A DNA stretch of 64,000 nt, taken from assembly GCA_963761115.1 (NCBI GenBank), contig CAVXFS010000004.1, forward strand, positions 1-64,000, given 5' to 3'. The notes under the pieces were generated by a model. The model ran no database searches. It had not been told where the DNA came from and was given only the letters and a program-made list of their open reading frames with translations. This DNA comes from CAVXFS01 sp963761115. GTDB taxonomy: Bacteria > Pseudomonadota > Gammaproteobacteria > Burkholderiales > Gallionellaceae. This document shows, in pieces, positions 1-8,494 of the stretch. The position numbers and the translations under genes were made by a program. The first letter of the stretch is position 1. The number at the start of each line of letters is the position of its first letter.

Positions 1-120
1 GCTGAACGACTGCAATGCGCCGATGACATGATCCGGAATGACTCGGATATGGATAGCCTGCGGCTGCAAGTGAAGCAGTTGCATCGAAAATATCTGGATA
101 TTTCCGCAGGAAGACATTGA
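1..120 (+). CDS. coaE: Dephospho-CoA kinase, C-terminal end (partial)
   Basis: The window opens inside a reading frame that ends with TGA at 118-120. The visible 39 residues carry an ADDMIRND stretch followed by a helix with LRLQVKQLHRKYL, which resembles the end of CoaE, the enzyme that phosphorylates dephospho-CoA in the last step of coenzyme A synthesis. Position supports this, because coaE commonly precedes zapD and yacG in betaproteobacteria and both follow here. The P-loop and most of the protein lie outside the window, so the call rests on a short tail plus synteny. Confidence 0.7.
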   Translation, partial: AERLQCADDMIRNDSDMDSLRLQVKQLHRKYLDISAGRH

Positions 121-185
121 CGATACGCGCTGGTTCGCCATAGTATTGCCCGAATCCAAACGCAATTTCATTCCAATTTGGCAAC

Positions 186-941
186 GTGATAATCTACGAC
201 TTTCCCCTTAATGAGCGTCTGCGAACTCTGTTGCGCCTGGAGGATATCTACGCCAAGGCGTTCTATTTTACCGAGCAATCGACCGCGAATGCTCACCATG
301 CTGCGCTGGGTGCAATGTTCGAAATTCTTGAGGTTGCCGGCCGCGCCGACCTGAAGTCCGACCTGTTACAGGAACTGGAAAAACAGAAGCGCAATCTGTC
401 AGCCTTGCGCGACAATCCGGAGATCTCGGAGCAGGCTCTGGATGCAATACTCGGCGAAATAGAAAATGCCAGCAGTACTTGTTTGCCTTGAATGGCAAGA
501 TTGGCCAACACTTGCGCGAAAACGAGTGGTTGATGGGCATCAAGCAGCGTGCCGTATTCCCGGTGGCACCTGCGAATTCGATTTGCCGTCATATCATTAC
601 TGGCTGGATCAGGATGCCGAATTCCGGCGTAATAATATACAATGCATGGCTTGCGCCCATGCTGCCGATATCAGACGCGCTGAGCATCATACTCAGACTG
701 TTGCGCGAAAGCGGAAAGGCGCAACACTTCACGGCGCACCAGGGTAACTTTCAGCAAATGCAGGGCGGGCGGGTGGCGCAGATGTTGCGCGTGTCGCTGG
801 ACAGCAAGCTGCCATGCATCCCCGAGGTCAGCGCCAACAAGTACGTGCTCAACATCCGCTTCGTCGCGCCCAGCTATACTGCCAAGAATGCCCAGTATCG
901 AGCAGGACGTGTCATTTAACCTGACTTTTTGTTCGTTGTAA
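186..941 (+). pseudogene. zapD: Cell division protein ZapD, broken by four one-base frameshifts
   Basis: ZapD (YacF) bundles FtsZ filaments at the division ring. The frame starts at GTG 186 with an N-terminus typical of ZapD (NERLRTLLRLE) and ends at TAA 939-941. The family sequence continues through three frames. It shifts near 478 (one base lost), near 553 (one base lost; IPGGTCEFDLP follows), near 640 (one gained) and near 898 (one gained), and ends in SFNLTFCSL. The shifts cancel, leaving 756 nt or 251 codons, the normal ZapD size. No other damage is visible, so sequencing error is as likely as real decay. The gene sits between coaE and yacG, its usual place. Confidence 0.8.
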
Positions 942-943
942 GC

Positions 944-1135
944 ATGACCAAACAGCCTGTAGTGATCTGTCCGCAGTGTGGCAAGGAGGTAATCTGGCGC
1001 AACGAGAGTCGTTACCGCCCCTTCTGCAGCGAGCGCTGCAAGCTGATCGACCTCGGCCAGTGGGCCAACGAAGGTTACCGCGTCTCCGCCAACGAACAAC
1101 TTCCGGATCAACCGGAGGATCCCTCCCAGGCTTGA
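944..1135 (+). CDS. yacG: DNA gyrase inhibitor / zinc-binding protein YacG
   Basis: This 63-residue protein has the YacG zinc site: CPQCGK near residue 10 and a second pair in the segment FCSERCK, giving C-x2-C-x15-C-x3-C. YacG binds GyrB and inhibits DNA gyrase in E. coli. The ATG at 944 is preferred over an upstream in-frame TTG at 929, because 944 lies two bases after the zapD stop and the protein then begins MTKQPVVICP like its relatives. The 3' end overlaps the convergent mutT/thiE gene by 28 bases. Confidence 0.9.
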   Translation: MTKQPVVICPQCGKEVIWRNESRYRPFCSERCKLIDLGQWANEGYRVSANEQLPDQPEDPSQA

Positions 1136-2091
1136 CGTAACAACGCAACACCATGCGCGCCGTGCCGCCACGCAGTTTCCATATCATCCAGCCGCAATCC
1201 ACCCAGCGCATATACCGGGATGGATGAACCCGCCGCGATGGCCGCAAAATTCTCCCAGCCCAGGTGGGGTGCTCCCGGATGGGACAGGGTCTGCAATACC
1301 GGGCTCAGCAAGGCGAAATCACACCCCAGCGCTTCCGCCTGGCGCAACTCTTCTGCACCATGACAGGAAGCTGCACACCAATCGACTGCAGGACGTTCAC
1401 GCAACTGTGCAAGTTGAGCGCCGGCGAGCTGCACGCCATCCGCGCCTGTTTCCAGCGCCAGCGCCAGGTCGCCGTTGAGCAAAACCTTTGCACCATGCAC
1501 ATGCGCCAGCGCGATGACCTGCACCGCCAGGTCGCGCAGTGCATCACGCGCGAGATGCTTTTCACGCAACTGCACCAGGCGCAAGCCATTTTGCAGCGCG
1601 GCCTGCAGCCGATGCATGAATTCTTCCATGCCCAATTCCTGCACATTGCTGATCGCATACAGAGGGGGCAGGGACAGCGCACGCAGAATGGGCGCATTGG
1701 CGGGCAACACGGGGGAAACAGAAACTTCCTGAACCGGATAGCTATCCGCCACCCGCTGCCAGGAAAATTCCTGTCCCTCATGCGGGTGCAGTTCCCCGCT
1801 CCACGCGGTCACTCGAAAGAAATTCAGCCGTACCGTTGCATGCGGATAAGAGAACAGTCGAGTCAACCATGGATAGGCGGTTGAGACCGTGATGCCGAGT
1901 TCCTCGTGCAATTCGCGTTCCAGAGCATGACGGGGCGTCTCGCCTGGCTCGACTTTGCCGCCGGGAAACTCCCAATAGCCGGCCCAGATCTTGCCGGCAG
2001 GACGCTGCGCCAACAGGAAACTGCCGTCTGGTCGCTGCAGGACTGCGGCTGCGACTTCAACTGGCCTGGTTTTTTCAAGGGGATTGTTCAA
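1108..2091 (-). CDS. Nudix hydrolase fused to thiamine-phosphate-synthase-like domain (MutT/ThiE)
   Basis: The 327-residue protein has two domains. Residues about 8-135 form a MutT-type Nudix hydrolase with the Nudix box beginning GGKVEPGET and continuing RELHEELGI; the known role is removal of 8-oxo-dGTP. Residues about 145-320 form a ThiE-like TIM barrel (LREKHL, GADGVQL, LLSPV, ALGG). This fusion is common in proteobacteria as the 'Nudix family hydrolase' beside secA and argJ. The ThiE half often looks degenerate, so thiamine synthesis should not be assumed. It is transcribed away from argJ and overlaps yacG tail to tail. Confidence 0.88.
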   Translation of the reverse strand: MNNPLEKTRPVEVAAAVLQRPDGSFLLAQRPAGKIWAGYWEFPGGKVEPGETPRHALERELHEELGITVSTAYPWLTRLFSYPHATVRLNFFRVTAWSGELHPHEGQEFSWQRVADSYPVQEVSVSPVLPANAPILRALSLPPLYAISNVQELGMEEFMHRLQAALQNGLRLVQLREKHLARDALRDLAVQVIALAHVHGAKVLLNGDLALALETGADGVQLAGAQLAQLRERPAVDWCAASCHGAEELRQAEALGCDFALLSPVLQTLSHPGAPHLGWENFAAIAAGSSIPVYALGGLRLDDMETAWRHGAHGVALLRQAWEGSSG

Positions 2092-2118
2092 CGTATCTTC
2101 TCAATTTTTTCACAAGCA

Positions 2119-2290
2119 GGTTGGGTTGAACATAGCGATACCCAACAATCAAAACCAAATCCCGGGGCGATTTCTTTTGGTCACTTTATCTTACCAGGAC
2201 AAGATAAAGTGGCTGCCCGCCGGGCCACTCGCGGAGAAGTAGGTGCCGATTGTCGGGTTACGCGCTTCGTGCCAAGCCAACCTACACTTG
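2119..2290. repeat. Intergenic dispersed-repeat cluster with three hairpins
   Basis: The gap between mutT/thiE and the DUF815 gene is filled by short inverted repeats. GTTGGGT at 2120-2126 pairs with ACCCAAC at 2140-2146. CACTTTATCTT at 2182-2192 pairs perfectly with AAGATAAAGTG at 2201-2211. GTGGC at 2209-2213 pairs with GCCAC at 2224-2228. The layout, including the preceding TTTCTTTTGGT and following CCCGCCGGG, resembles intergenic repeats scattered through many beta- and gammaproteobacteria. That resemblance is from memory; only the hairpins are seen directly. Confidence 0.55.
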
Positions 2291-3142
2291 TCCTGCCCAG
2301 TCCCGGGCAAATTGCCAGGCCACCCTGCCGCTGCGCGAACCACGCTGGATGCTCCATTGCAGCGCCGCCTGCCGGACTGGTTCATCCATCTCGCCGGGCA
2401 ATCCAAAATGCCGCAACCAGTGCGTCGCGATTTCAAGGTATTCATCCTGCGTGAACGGGTAGAACGATACCCACAAGCCGAAGCGCTCCGACAGCGAGAT
2501 TCTTTCTTCCACGCTTTCCGCCGGATGTATCTCGTCGCCGACATATTTCGTGGCGAGATTGTCCTGCATATAGTCGGGCATCAGGTGGCGCCTGTTGGAG
2601 GTGGCGTAGATCAGCAGGTTGTCGGACAGCGTGGTGAGCGAGCCGTCCAGCGTGGCCTTGAGCGCGGGGTAACCCGGTTCATCGGCACTGAAAGAAAGGT
2701 CGTCACAATACAGGATGAAACGTTCCGGGCGGCCTGCGACCAGTTCCACGATATCCGGCAGGTCCGCCAGCAGGTCCTTGCCCAGTTCGATCACACGCAA
2801 TCCCTGGCTGGCGTATTCGTTGAGCAGCGCCTTGACCAGCGAGGATTTTCCGGTGCCACGCGCGCCTGAGAGCAGCACGTTGTTGGCCGGGCGGCCTTGC
2901 ACGAACTGGCGCGTGTTCTGTTGCACGCGCAGCTTCTGTGCTTCTATGCCACAAAGGTCGGACAGGGTGATCAGATGCAGGTGATGCAGCATGCGCAATT
3001 CGCCGAGCCCGTTGCGGCACTGCCACCGGAATGCGAAAGCGGAATCCCAGTCCGGCACTGCCGCAGACGACTGAGACATTGAAGCATCCAATCGTTCCAG
3101 CACGCTGCAGAGCCGTTCCAGCAGGATTTCCAGTTTATCCAT
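2282..3142 (-). CDS. DUF815 family AAA-type ATPase
   Basis: The protein has about 286 residues with a Walker A motif (GARGTGKSS) near residue 90 and a Walker B-like segment (ILYCDDLSF) near residue 145, followed by an arginine-containing sensor region (YATSNRRHL). These features match the DUF815 family of bacterial P-loop ATPases, whose cellular role is not established. An in-frame GTG lies at 3184, but the ATG at 3142 gives the N-terminus usual for the family (MDKLEILLERL). The gene follows the Sel1 lipoprotein gene on the same strand within the argJ-mutT block. Confidence 0.85.
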   Translation of the reverse strand: MDKLEILLERLCSVLERLDASMSQSSAAVPDWDSAFAFRWQCRNGLGELRMLHHLHLITLSDLCGIEAQKLRVQQNTRQFVQGRPANNVLLSGARGTGKSSLVKALLNEYASQGLRVIELGKDLLADLPDIVELVAGRPERFILYCDDLSFSADEPGYPALKATLDGSLTTLSDNLLIYATSNRRHLMPDYMQDNLATKYVGDEIHPAESVEERISLSERFGLWVSFYPFTQDEYLEIATHWLRHFGLPGEMDEPVRQAALQWSIQRGSRSGRVAWQFARDWAGQV

Positions 3143-3188
3143 TGGCGCTGGCCCAGGAGTAGTCATCGCTGCCGCAGCAGTCACTGGA

Positions 3189-3815
3189 TCACTTGCTGGA
3201 GTGATCGGCCTGCCATTTCTGGGCCAATGTCTTGCCTTGCTCGATTTGGTCGGGGTTCATATGCAAGGTAACGGTAGCGAGGTTTTGTGTGGCGCCCAGA
3301 TTGCCCTTGTTTGCAGCGATACTGAACCATTTGTAGGCTTGTACATAATCCTGGGCAATTCCCGAACCCTGTGCATACATGATGCCCAGGTACATTTGAG
3401 CCGTATTGTGGCCTTGTTCGGCAGCTTTGCTCCAGTATGAAACTGCCTGCTTGTCATCTGCGGGCACGCCTTTCCCCTGGCGATACAGCAAACCCAGGCT
3501 GAACTGCGCCGTTGCATTGTTTCCCTGGTCGGCAGCTTTGGTCCACAGTTCGATCGCCTTCTGGGTATCCGCTGGCACACCCTTGCCCTGGCGGTACATC
3601 ACGCCAAGATTATATTGGGCTGCTGCATTACCCTGGTCGGCCAGAAACTTGAATTTTTCCAGTGCGACGCCGTAGTCACCTTTGGTAAATGCAGCAGCAC
3701 CTTCCTTGAAGGCATCTCCTTGTTCTTTCTTGTGGTCGGAGCAGCCGACGGAGATCAGCAGCAATAACGATACGACTATCAGTCTGCATATCAATTTCAT
3801 GGATGTATTGCTCAT
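3189..3815 (-). CDS. Sel1-repeat protein, probable lipoprotein
   Basis: This 208-residue protein starts with a hydrophobic signal sequence ending in SVGCSDHK; the Cys at about residue 25 may be lipidated, although the lipobox is weak. The rest consists of about four tandem Sel1-type repeats of roughly 36 residues with the core AQYNLGVMYRQGKGV and variants. Such repeats form alpha-helical solenoids used for protein binding. Partners are unknown. It is co-directional with argJ upstream and the DUF815 ATPase downstream, only a few bases from the latter. Confidence 0.85.
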   Translation of the reverse strand: MSNTSMKLICRLIVVSLLLLISVGCSDHKKEQGDAFKEGAAAFTKGDYGVALEKFKFLADQGNAAAQYNLGVMYRQGKGVPADTQKAIELWTKAADQGNNATAQFSLGLLYRQGKGVPADDKQAVSYWSKAAEQGHNTAQMYLGIMYAQGSGIAQDYVQAYKWFSIAANKGNLGATQNLATVTLHMNPDQIEQGKTLAQKWQADHSSK

Positions 3816-3932
3816 GTTGTCCTCGGAAAATTAGGGTTCTGCAACCCGGCGTATATTGATCGACGGGCATTCTACCGCAAAAATGCGCCCATCCAGATGA
3901 TCATGAAACTGCGCGTCAGGGCTGCTCACTGC

Positions 3933-5150
3933 CTAGCTACGGTAGCTGGCGTTGATTTTTACGTAGTCGTATGAGAAATCACAGGTCCAGACCTGGGCGG
4001 AAGCGGCGCCGCGACCGAGTGCCATACGGATGGTAATGTCACTTTGCTGCATCACGCGCTGGCCATCTTCCTCGCGGTAACTGGCGGCGCGCCCGCCATT
4101 CTCGGCTACCAGGACATCGTCGAGATAAAGCTTGAGTTGCTGGACGTCGAGATCGTCGATTCCGGCATAGCCGATGGCGGCAAGGATACGGCCGAGATTC
4201 GGGTCGGAGGCGAAAAATGCCGTCTTGACCAGGGGAGACCGCGCCACGGCATAGGCGATCTGCTTGCATTCGGCCGTGTTGGTGCCACCCTCTACCTTGA
4301 TAGTAATGAATTTTGTTGCGCCTTCACCGTCGCGTACGATGGCTTGCGCCAGCAGCGTGGCGACTTCGGTCACCGTGGCCTGCAATTGCACGAGGTCCGA
4401 TGCGCTGACGGCGTCAGCGCCGGTGCCGGTAGCGATCAGCATCAGTGCATCGTTGGTGGAAGTATCGCCATCCACAGTGATGCAGTTGAACGAGGCGTCT
4501 GCTGCCTGCTTCACCATCTGCCGCAACAAGGGTTGCGGCACACTGGCGTCGGTGGCGATGAAGCCCAGCATGGTTGCCATGTTCGGATGGATCATGCCGG
4601 AGCCCTTGGCGATGCCGGTGACGGTGACGGTCCTGCCGGCGATGCTGGTTTGCCTGGACACCGCCTTGGCGACAATGTCGGTGGTCATGATGGCGTGGGC
4701 AGCGTTGAACCAGTTGTCAGCCTTCAGGTCGGCAATCGCTTGTGGCAAACCGGCGATGATTTTATCGACAGGCAATGGTTCCATGATGACGCCGGTCGAA
4801 TATGGCAGCACCTGCTCCGGCAGGCAACCCAGCAGCCTCGCCGCCTCAACGCAGGTCGCGAGCGCGGCCGCCATGCCCTGCTCGCCGGTGCCGGCATTCG
4901 CATTGCCGGTATTGATCAGCAATGCACGAATATTTTTACCCGTTGTCAGGTGGTCGCGTGCCACCGTGACCGGCGCGGCGCAAAATCGGTTGGTGGTGAA
5001 CACGCCGGCAACCGTAGCTCCATCGTCCAGTTTGATGACCAGCAGATCCTTGCGTTCGACACGCTTGATGTTAGCTTCCGCGACACCCAGCAGAATGCCG
5101 TTGACCGGCAATAAAGCTTCAGCTGCCGGACCGGAAAGGTTGACCGGCAT
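3933..5150 (-). CDS. argJ: Bifunctional ornithine acetyltransferase / N-acetylglutamate synthase
   Basis: ArgJ transfers the acetyl group from N-acetylornithine to glutamate in arginine synthesis. The 405-residue protein has the family hallmarks: an RALLINTGNANAG segment near residues 75-86 and the autocleavage site ATML at 192-195, where Thr193 becomes the N-terminal nucleophile of the beta chain. The C-terminus is normal. The start ATG overlaps the stop of the upstream cyclic-nucleotide-domain gene as TGATG, which suggests translational coupling. Confidence 0.97.
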   Translation of the reverse strand: MPVNLSGPAAEALLPVNGILLGVAEANIKRVERKDLLVIKLDDGATVAGVFTTNRFCAAPVTVARDHLTTGKNIRALLINTGNANAGTGEQGMAAALATCVEAARLLGCLPEQVLPYSTGVIMEPLPVDKIIAGLPQAIADLKADNWFNAAHAIMTTDIVAKAVSRQTSIAGRTVTVTGIAKGSGMIHPNMATMLGFIATDASVPQPLLRQMVKQAADASFNCITVDGDTSTNDALMLIATGTGADAVSASDLVQLQATVTEVATLLAQAIVRDGEGATKFITIKVEGGTNTAECKQIAYAVARSPLVKTAFFASDPNLGRILAAIGYAGIDDLDVQQLKLYLDDVLVAENGGRAASYREEDGQRVMQQSDITIRMALGRGAASAQVWTCDFSYDYVKINASYRS

Positions 5151-5647
5151 CAGAAGCGTCCGCCCTGCCGAAATACGTAATTGTTCATTTCCATGGAATG
5201 CATGTTCATGCGTCGCACGATACCATGCACATTGCGCACGATGCCGCGCATCACGTAATAGACGATGGCCGGCTGTACGTTAAGCAAGGATTCAAAACGA
5301 ACGCGATCGAGCAATAATACCTGGCTGTCTGTCTTGGCGACTACTGTTGCGCTTATCTGCATCACATTGCCGCCGACAAATCCGATGATGCCGGCCAGAT
5401 CGCCCGGCTTGAGCAGGTGCAGCGTCATCTGCTCTCCGCCCGTAGTAGCCGTGGCTTCCACCTCGCCGCTACCGAGGATAAGCAGGGTGTCTTTCAGTTC
5501 TGCGTCGCCAGGATTCAAGATGGTTTCCCCGGCCTTGTAATTACGCACGGTAATGTAGCTTGCCAACAGCTCGATTTCGGAATCGCGCAATTCCTCGGTA
5601 AGGCTGGAATTGCGCAAAGCTTGCAAAATCAATTCTTCAGTAGTCAT
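5150..5647 (-). CDS. Cyclic nucleotide-binding (CRP-like cupin) domain protein
   Basis: A 165-residue protein made mostly of one cyclic-nucleotide-binding beta-barrel (residues about 20-130; segments AGETILNPGD, LLILGSGEVE and LLKPGDLAGIIGFVGG). No DNA-binding helix-turn-helix follows, so it is not a standard CRP/FNR regulator and is more likely a stand-alone sensor or regulatory subunit. It lies between secA and argJ and overlaps argJ by one base. The ligand cannot be told from the sequence. Confidence 0.85.
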   Translation of the reverse strand: MTTEELILQALRNSSLTEELRDSEIELLASYITVRNYKAGETILNPGDAELKDTLLILGSGEVEATATTGGEQMTLHLLKPGDLAGIIGFVGGNVMQISATVVAKTDSQVLLLDRVRFESLLNVQPAIVYYVMRGIVRNVHGIVRRMNMHSMEMNNYVFRQGGRF

Positions 5648-5674
5648 GGCATCATCTCCGCTGGCAAAAAACTG

Positions 5675-8389
5675 TCAGGCCAGTTTGCCGTGACATTGTT
5701 TGTATTTTTTCCCGGAACCGCAAGGGCAGGGGTCATTGCGTCCGATCTTTTCGCCGTTTCTGACAAATGGCAGGTGCTCCGGTTCGCCGGCTTCGGCCTG
5801 TCCCAGTGCCTCATCGTAATCGGCATGGTGATATTGTACATTTCCTGGCGATTGGGGGGCTTCTACCGCTTCAATGTCCTGCTCGCTGCGGATTTGCACA
5901 TTCATCAGCATTTGGATCACGTCGCGCTTGATGGCCTCCAGCATGGTGGCGAACAATTCGAATGCTTCGCGCTTGTATTCCTGTTTCGGATCCTTCTGGG
6001 CATAGCCGCGCAAATGGATACCCTGGCGCAAGTGGTCCAGTGAGGCGAGATGTTCACGCCAGTGCTGATCAAGACTGCTCAGCATGACAATACGCTCATA
6101 TTGGTGCATGATTTCGGCGCCGATCATGCCGACTTTAGCCTGGTAATGTTCCTGCGCAGCCTGCACGATACGTTCGCGCAAGCCGGTCTCGTCAAGTTGC
6201 GTGTCTTGTTCCAGCCATTGCACCAGCGGCAGATCCAGTTGCAGTTCGGCGGCCAGCGCTTTTTCCAGCGCCGGCACATCCCACTGCTCTTCCATGCTTT
6301 GCGGCGGGATATGCTCGTTGACCATTTCCATCAGGGCGCTCTCGCGCATGGCTGCAATGGTCTCTGAGATATCCTGGCTTTCCAGCAGTTCATTGCGTTG
6401 CTGGTAGATCACCTTGCGCTGGTCATTGGCGACATCATCGTACTCGAGTATCTGTTTACGCATGTCGAAGTTGCGCGCTTCGACCTTGCGTTGTGCGTTC
6501 TCGAGGGCGCGCGTCACCCAGTTGTGCTCGATCGCTTCGCCTTCCGGGAGTTTGAACTTGTTCATGATCGCGGCGACACGATCGGAGGCAAAGATGCGCA
6601 ACAGCGGATCTTCCAGCGACAGATAGAAACGACTGGAACCGGGATCGCCCTGGCGCCCGGAGCGTCCGCGCAGCTGGTTGTCCACGCGCCTTGATTCGTG
6701 GCGCTCGGTGCCGATGATGTGCAGGCCGCCGGCTGCCAGTACCTGGTCGTGCAACTGTTGCCATTCCGACTTCAGTTGAATACTGTGCTGTTCCTTGGCG
6801 GCATCGTCCAGGCTGGCGTCGGCGCGGACCATGTCGATCTGTTTTTCAACATTGCCGCCGAGCACGATGTCGGTGCCGCGACCGGCCATGTTAGTGGCAA
6901 TGGTCACCATCTTGGGACGCCCGGCCTGAGCCACGATGTCCGCCTCGCGCGCATGCTGCTTGGCATTCAGCACCTGGTGCGGGAGTTTTTCTTTTTCCAG
7001 CAGTTTGGCAAGGATCTCGGAATTCTCGATCGAGGTAGTGCCAACCAGTACTGGCTGGCCGCGCTGGTAACAGTCCTTGATATCCTCGATCACCGCCGTG
7101 TATTTTTCGGAGGTTGTCAGGTACACCTTGTCCATCAGATCCTTGCGTATGGTCGGACGATGTGGCGGGATGATCACAGTCTCCAGATTGTAGATCTGCT
7201 GGAATTCGTAAGCTTCGGTATCCGCCGTGCCGGTCATGCCGGACAGCTTTTTGTACATGCGAAAATAATTCTGGAAGGTGATGGAGGCGAGCGTCTGGTT
7301 TTCCTTCTGGATAGATACGCCTTCCTTGGCTTCGACGGCCTGGTGCAATCCCTCCGACCAGCGCCTTCCGGCCATCATGCGGCCGGTAAATTCGTCGACG
7401 ATGACCACTTCCCCGTCCTGCACCACATAGTTCTGGTCGAGGTGATACAGCTCGTGCGCGCGCAATGCGGCGTACAGGTGATGGATCAGAGTGATATTGG
7501 CCGGATCGTACAGGCTGCCGCCGGCAGGCAGCAAGCCGGCATTCGACAACAACTGTTCTGCATGTTCATGCCCTTCTTCGGTCAGCAGCACCTGATGGTT
7601 TTTTTCGTCCACGCTGTAGTCGCCTGGAGCGTTTTCTTCGGGTTGGCGAACGAGATTGGGGACCAGCTTGTCAATGCGCACGTATATGTCGATATTGTCT
7701 TCGGCCTGGCCGGAAATGATCAGCGGCGTGCGCGCTTCATCGATCAGGATCGAGTCCACCTCGTCCACGATGGCGAAATTGAGGGCGCGCTGAAAGCGTT
7801 CATCGGCTTTCGATGCCATGTTGTCGCGCAGGTAATCGAAACCGAATTCGTTGTTGGTGCCGTAGGTGATATCGGCGGCATACGCTGCCTGTTTGCCGAG
7901 GGGATCCATCTGAGACAGGATCACGCCCACCGACAGTCCGAGGAACTGGTACAGCTTGCCCATCCATTCGGCATCCCGACTGGCCAGGTAATCGTTTACT
8001 GTTACCACATGCACGCCCTTGCCCGAAAGGGAGTTGAGGTAAGCTGGCAGCGTCGACATCAAGGTCTTGCCTTCGCCGGTGCGCATTTCGGATATCTTGC
8101 CCTGGTGCAGCGCCATGCCGCCGATCAACTGGACATCAAAATGGCGCATTTGCAGTGTGCGACGCCCGGCTTCACGCACCACGGCGAAAGCCTCCGGCAG
8201 CAACATGTCCAGTGGCTCCCCTTGCGCTACGCGTTGCCTGAATGCATCGGTTTTGCCGCGCAGTTCGGCATCGGACAATTTTTCCGTTGTGGCTTCAAAA
8301 GCATTGATTCTTCCCACGGTCTGGCGGTATTGTTTAAGCAGGCGGTCATTGCGGCTACCGAAAACACTTTTCAGCAAATTTGAAATCAT
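5675..8389 (-). CDS. secA: Preprotein translocase ATPase SecA
   Basis: SecA drives unfolded preproteins through the SecYEG channel. The 904-residue protein is full length and intact: Walker A (MRTGEGKT, 102-109), the DEVDSILIDEARTPL box near 210, the second nucleotide-binding domain with GRGTDIVLGG, and a C-terminal zinc tail (CPCGSGKKYKQCHG) that binds SecB. Its unbroken frame over 2.7 kb is a useful control, because other stretches of this window carry clustered indels. Confidence 0.98.
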   Translation of the reverse strand: MISNLLKSVFGSRNDRLLKQYRQTVGRINAFEATTEKLSDAELRGKTDAFRQRVAQGEPLDMLLPEAFAVVREAGRRTLQMRHFDVQLIGGMALHQGKISEMRTGEGKTLMSTLPAYLNSLSGKGVHVVTVNDYLASRDAEWMGKLYQFLGLSVGVILSQMDPLGKQAAYAADITYGTNNEFGFDYLRDNMASKADERFQRALNFAIVDEVDSILIDEARTPLIISGQAEDNIDIYVRIDKLVPNLVRQPEENAPGDYSVDEKNHQVLLTEEGHEHAEQLLSNAGLLPAGGSLYDPANITLIHHLYAALRAHELYHLDQNYVVQDGEVVIVDEFTGRMMAGRRWSEGLHQAVEAKEGVSIQKENQTLASITFQNYFRMYKKLSGMTGTADTEAYEFQQIYNLETVIIPPHRPTIRKDLMDKVYLTTSEKYTAVIEDIKDCYQRGQPVLVGTTSIENSEILAKLLEKEKLPHQVLNAKQHAREADIVAQAGRPKMVTIATNMAGRGTDIVLGGNVEKQIDMVRADASLDDAAKEQHSIQLKSEWQQLHDQVLAAGGLHIIGTERHESRRVDNQLRGRSGRQGDPGSSRFYLSLEDPLLRIFASDRVAAIMNKFKLPEGEAIEHNWVTRALENAQRKVEARNFDMRKQILEYDDVANDQRKVIYQQRNELLESQDISETIAAMRESALMEMVNEHIPPQSMEEQWDVPALEKALAAELQLDLPLVQWLEQDTQLDETGLRERIVQAAQEHYQAKVGMIGAEIMHQYERIVMLSSLDQHWREHLASLDHLRQGIHLRGYAQKDPKQEYKREAFELFATMLEAIKRDVIQMLMNVQIRSEQDIEAVEAPQSPGNVQYHHADYDEALGQAEAGEPEHLPFVRNGEKIGRNDPCPCGSGKKYKQCHGKLA

Positions 8390-8447
8390 CGTTTTAGTTT
8401 CTTCGCATCAATTTATATTAACCAAAACCCTTGCGGTCCTCAGAAAG

Positions 8448-8471
8448 AAAAAAGGCGAGGCATCGCGCCTC
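8448..8471 (-). terminator. Rho-independent terminator after the M23 peptidase gene
   Basis: On the minus strand, GAGGC and GCCTC (8467-8471 and 8457-8461) form a hairpin with loop GCGAT, followed by GCC and a run of T. A register using AGGCG and CGCCT puts the stem directly against the T-run. It lies between the M23 gene stop at 8495 and the secA start at 8389, so it would separate the two transcripts. Confidence 0.6.
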
Positions 8472-8494
8472 ACCCGCATGCAGGCATGGATGTA

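Noticed and set aside
4044..5114. Open frame of 356 codons on the plus strand
   Set aside because: Antisense to argJ. Composition is Gly/Asp/His rich in the way shadow frames are.
6698..8383. Open frame of 561 codons on the plus strand
   Set aside because: It is antisense to secA, which is unmistakable. The frame is an effect of codon bias and has no ribosome site or family features.
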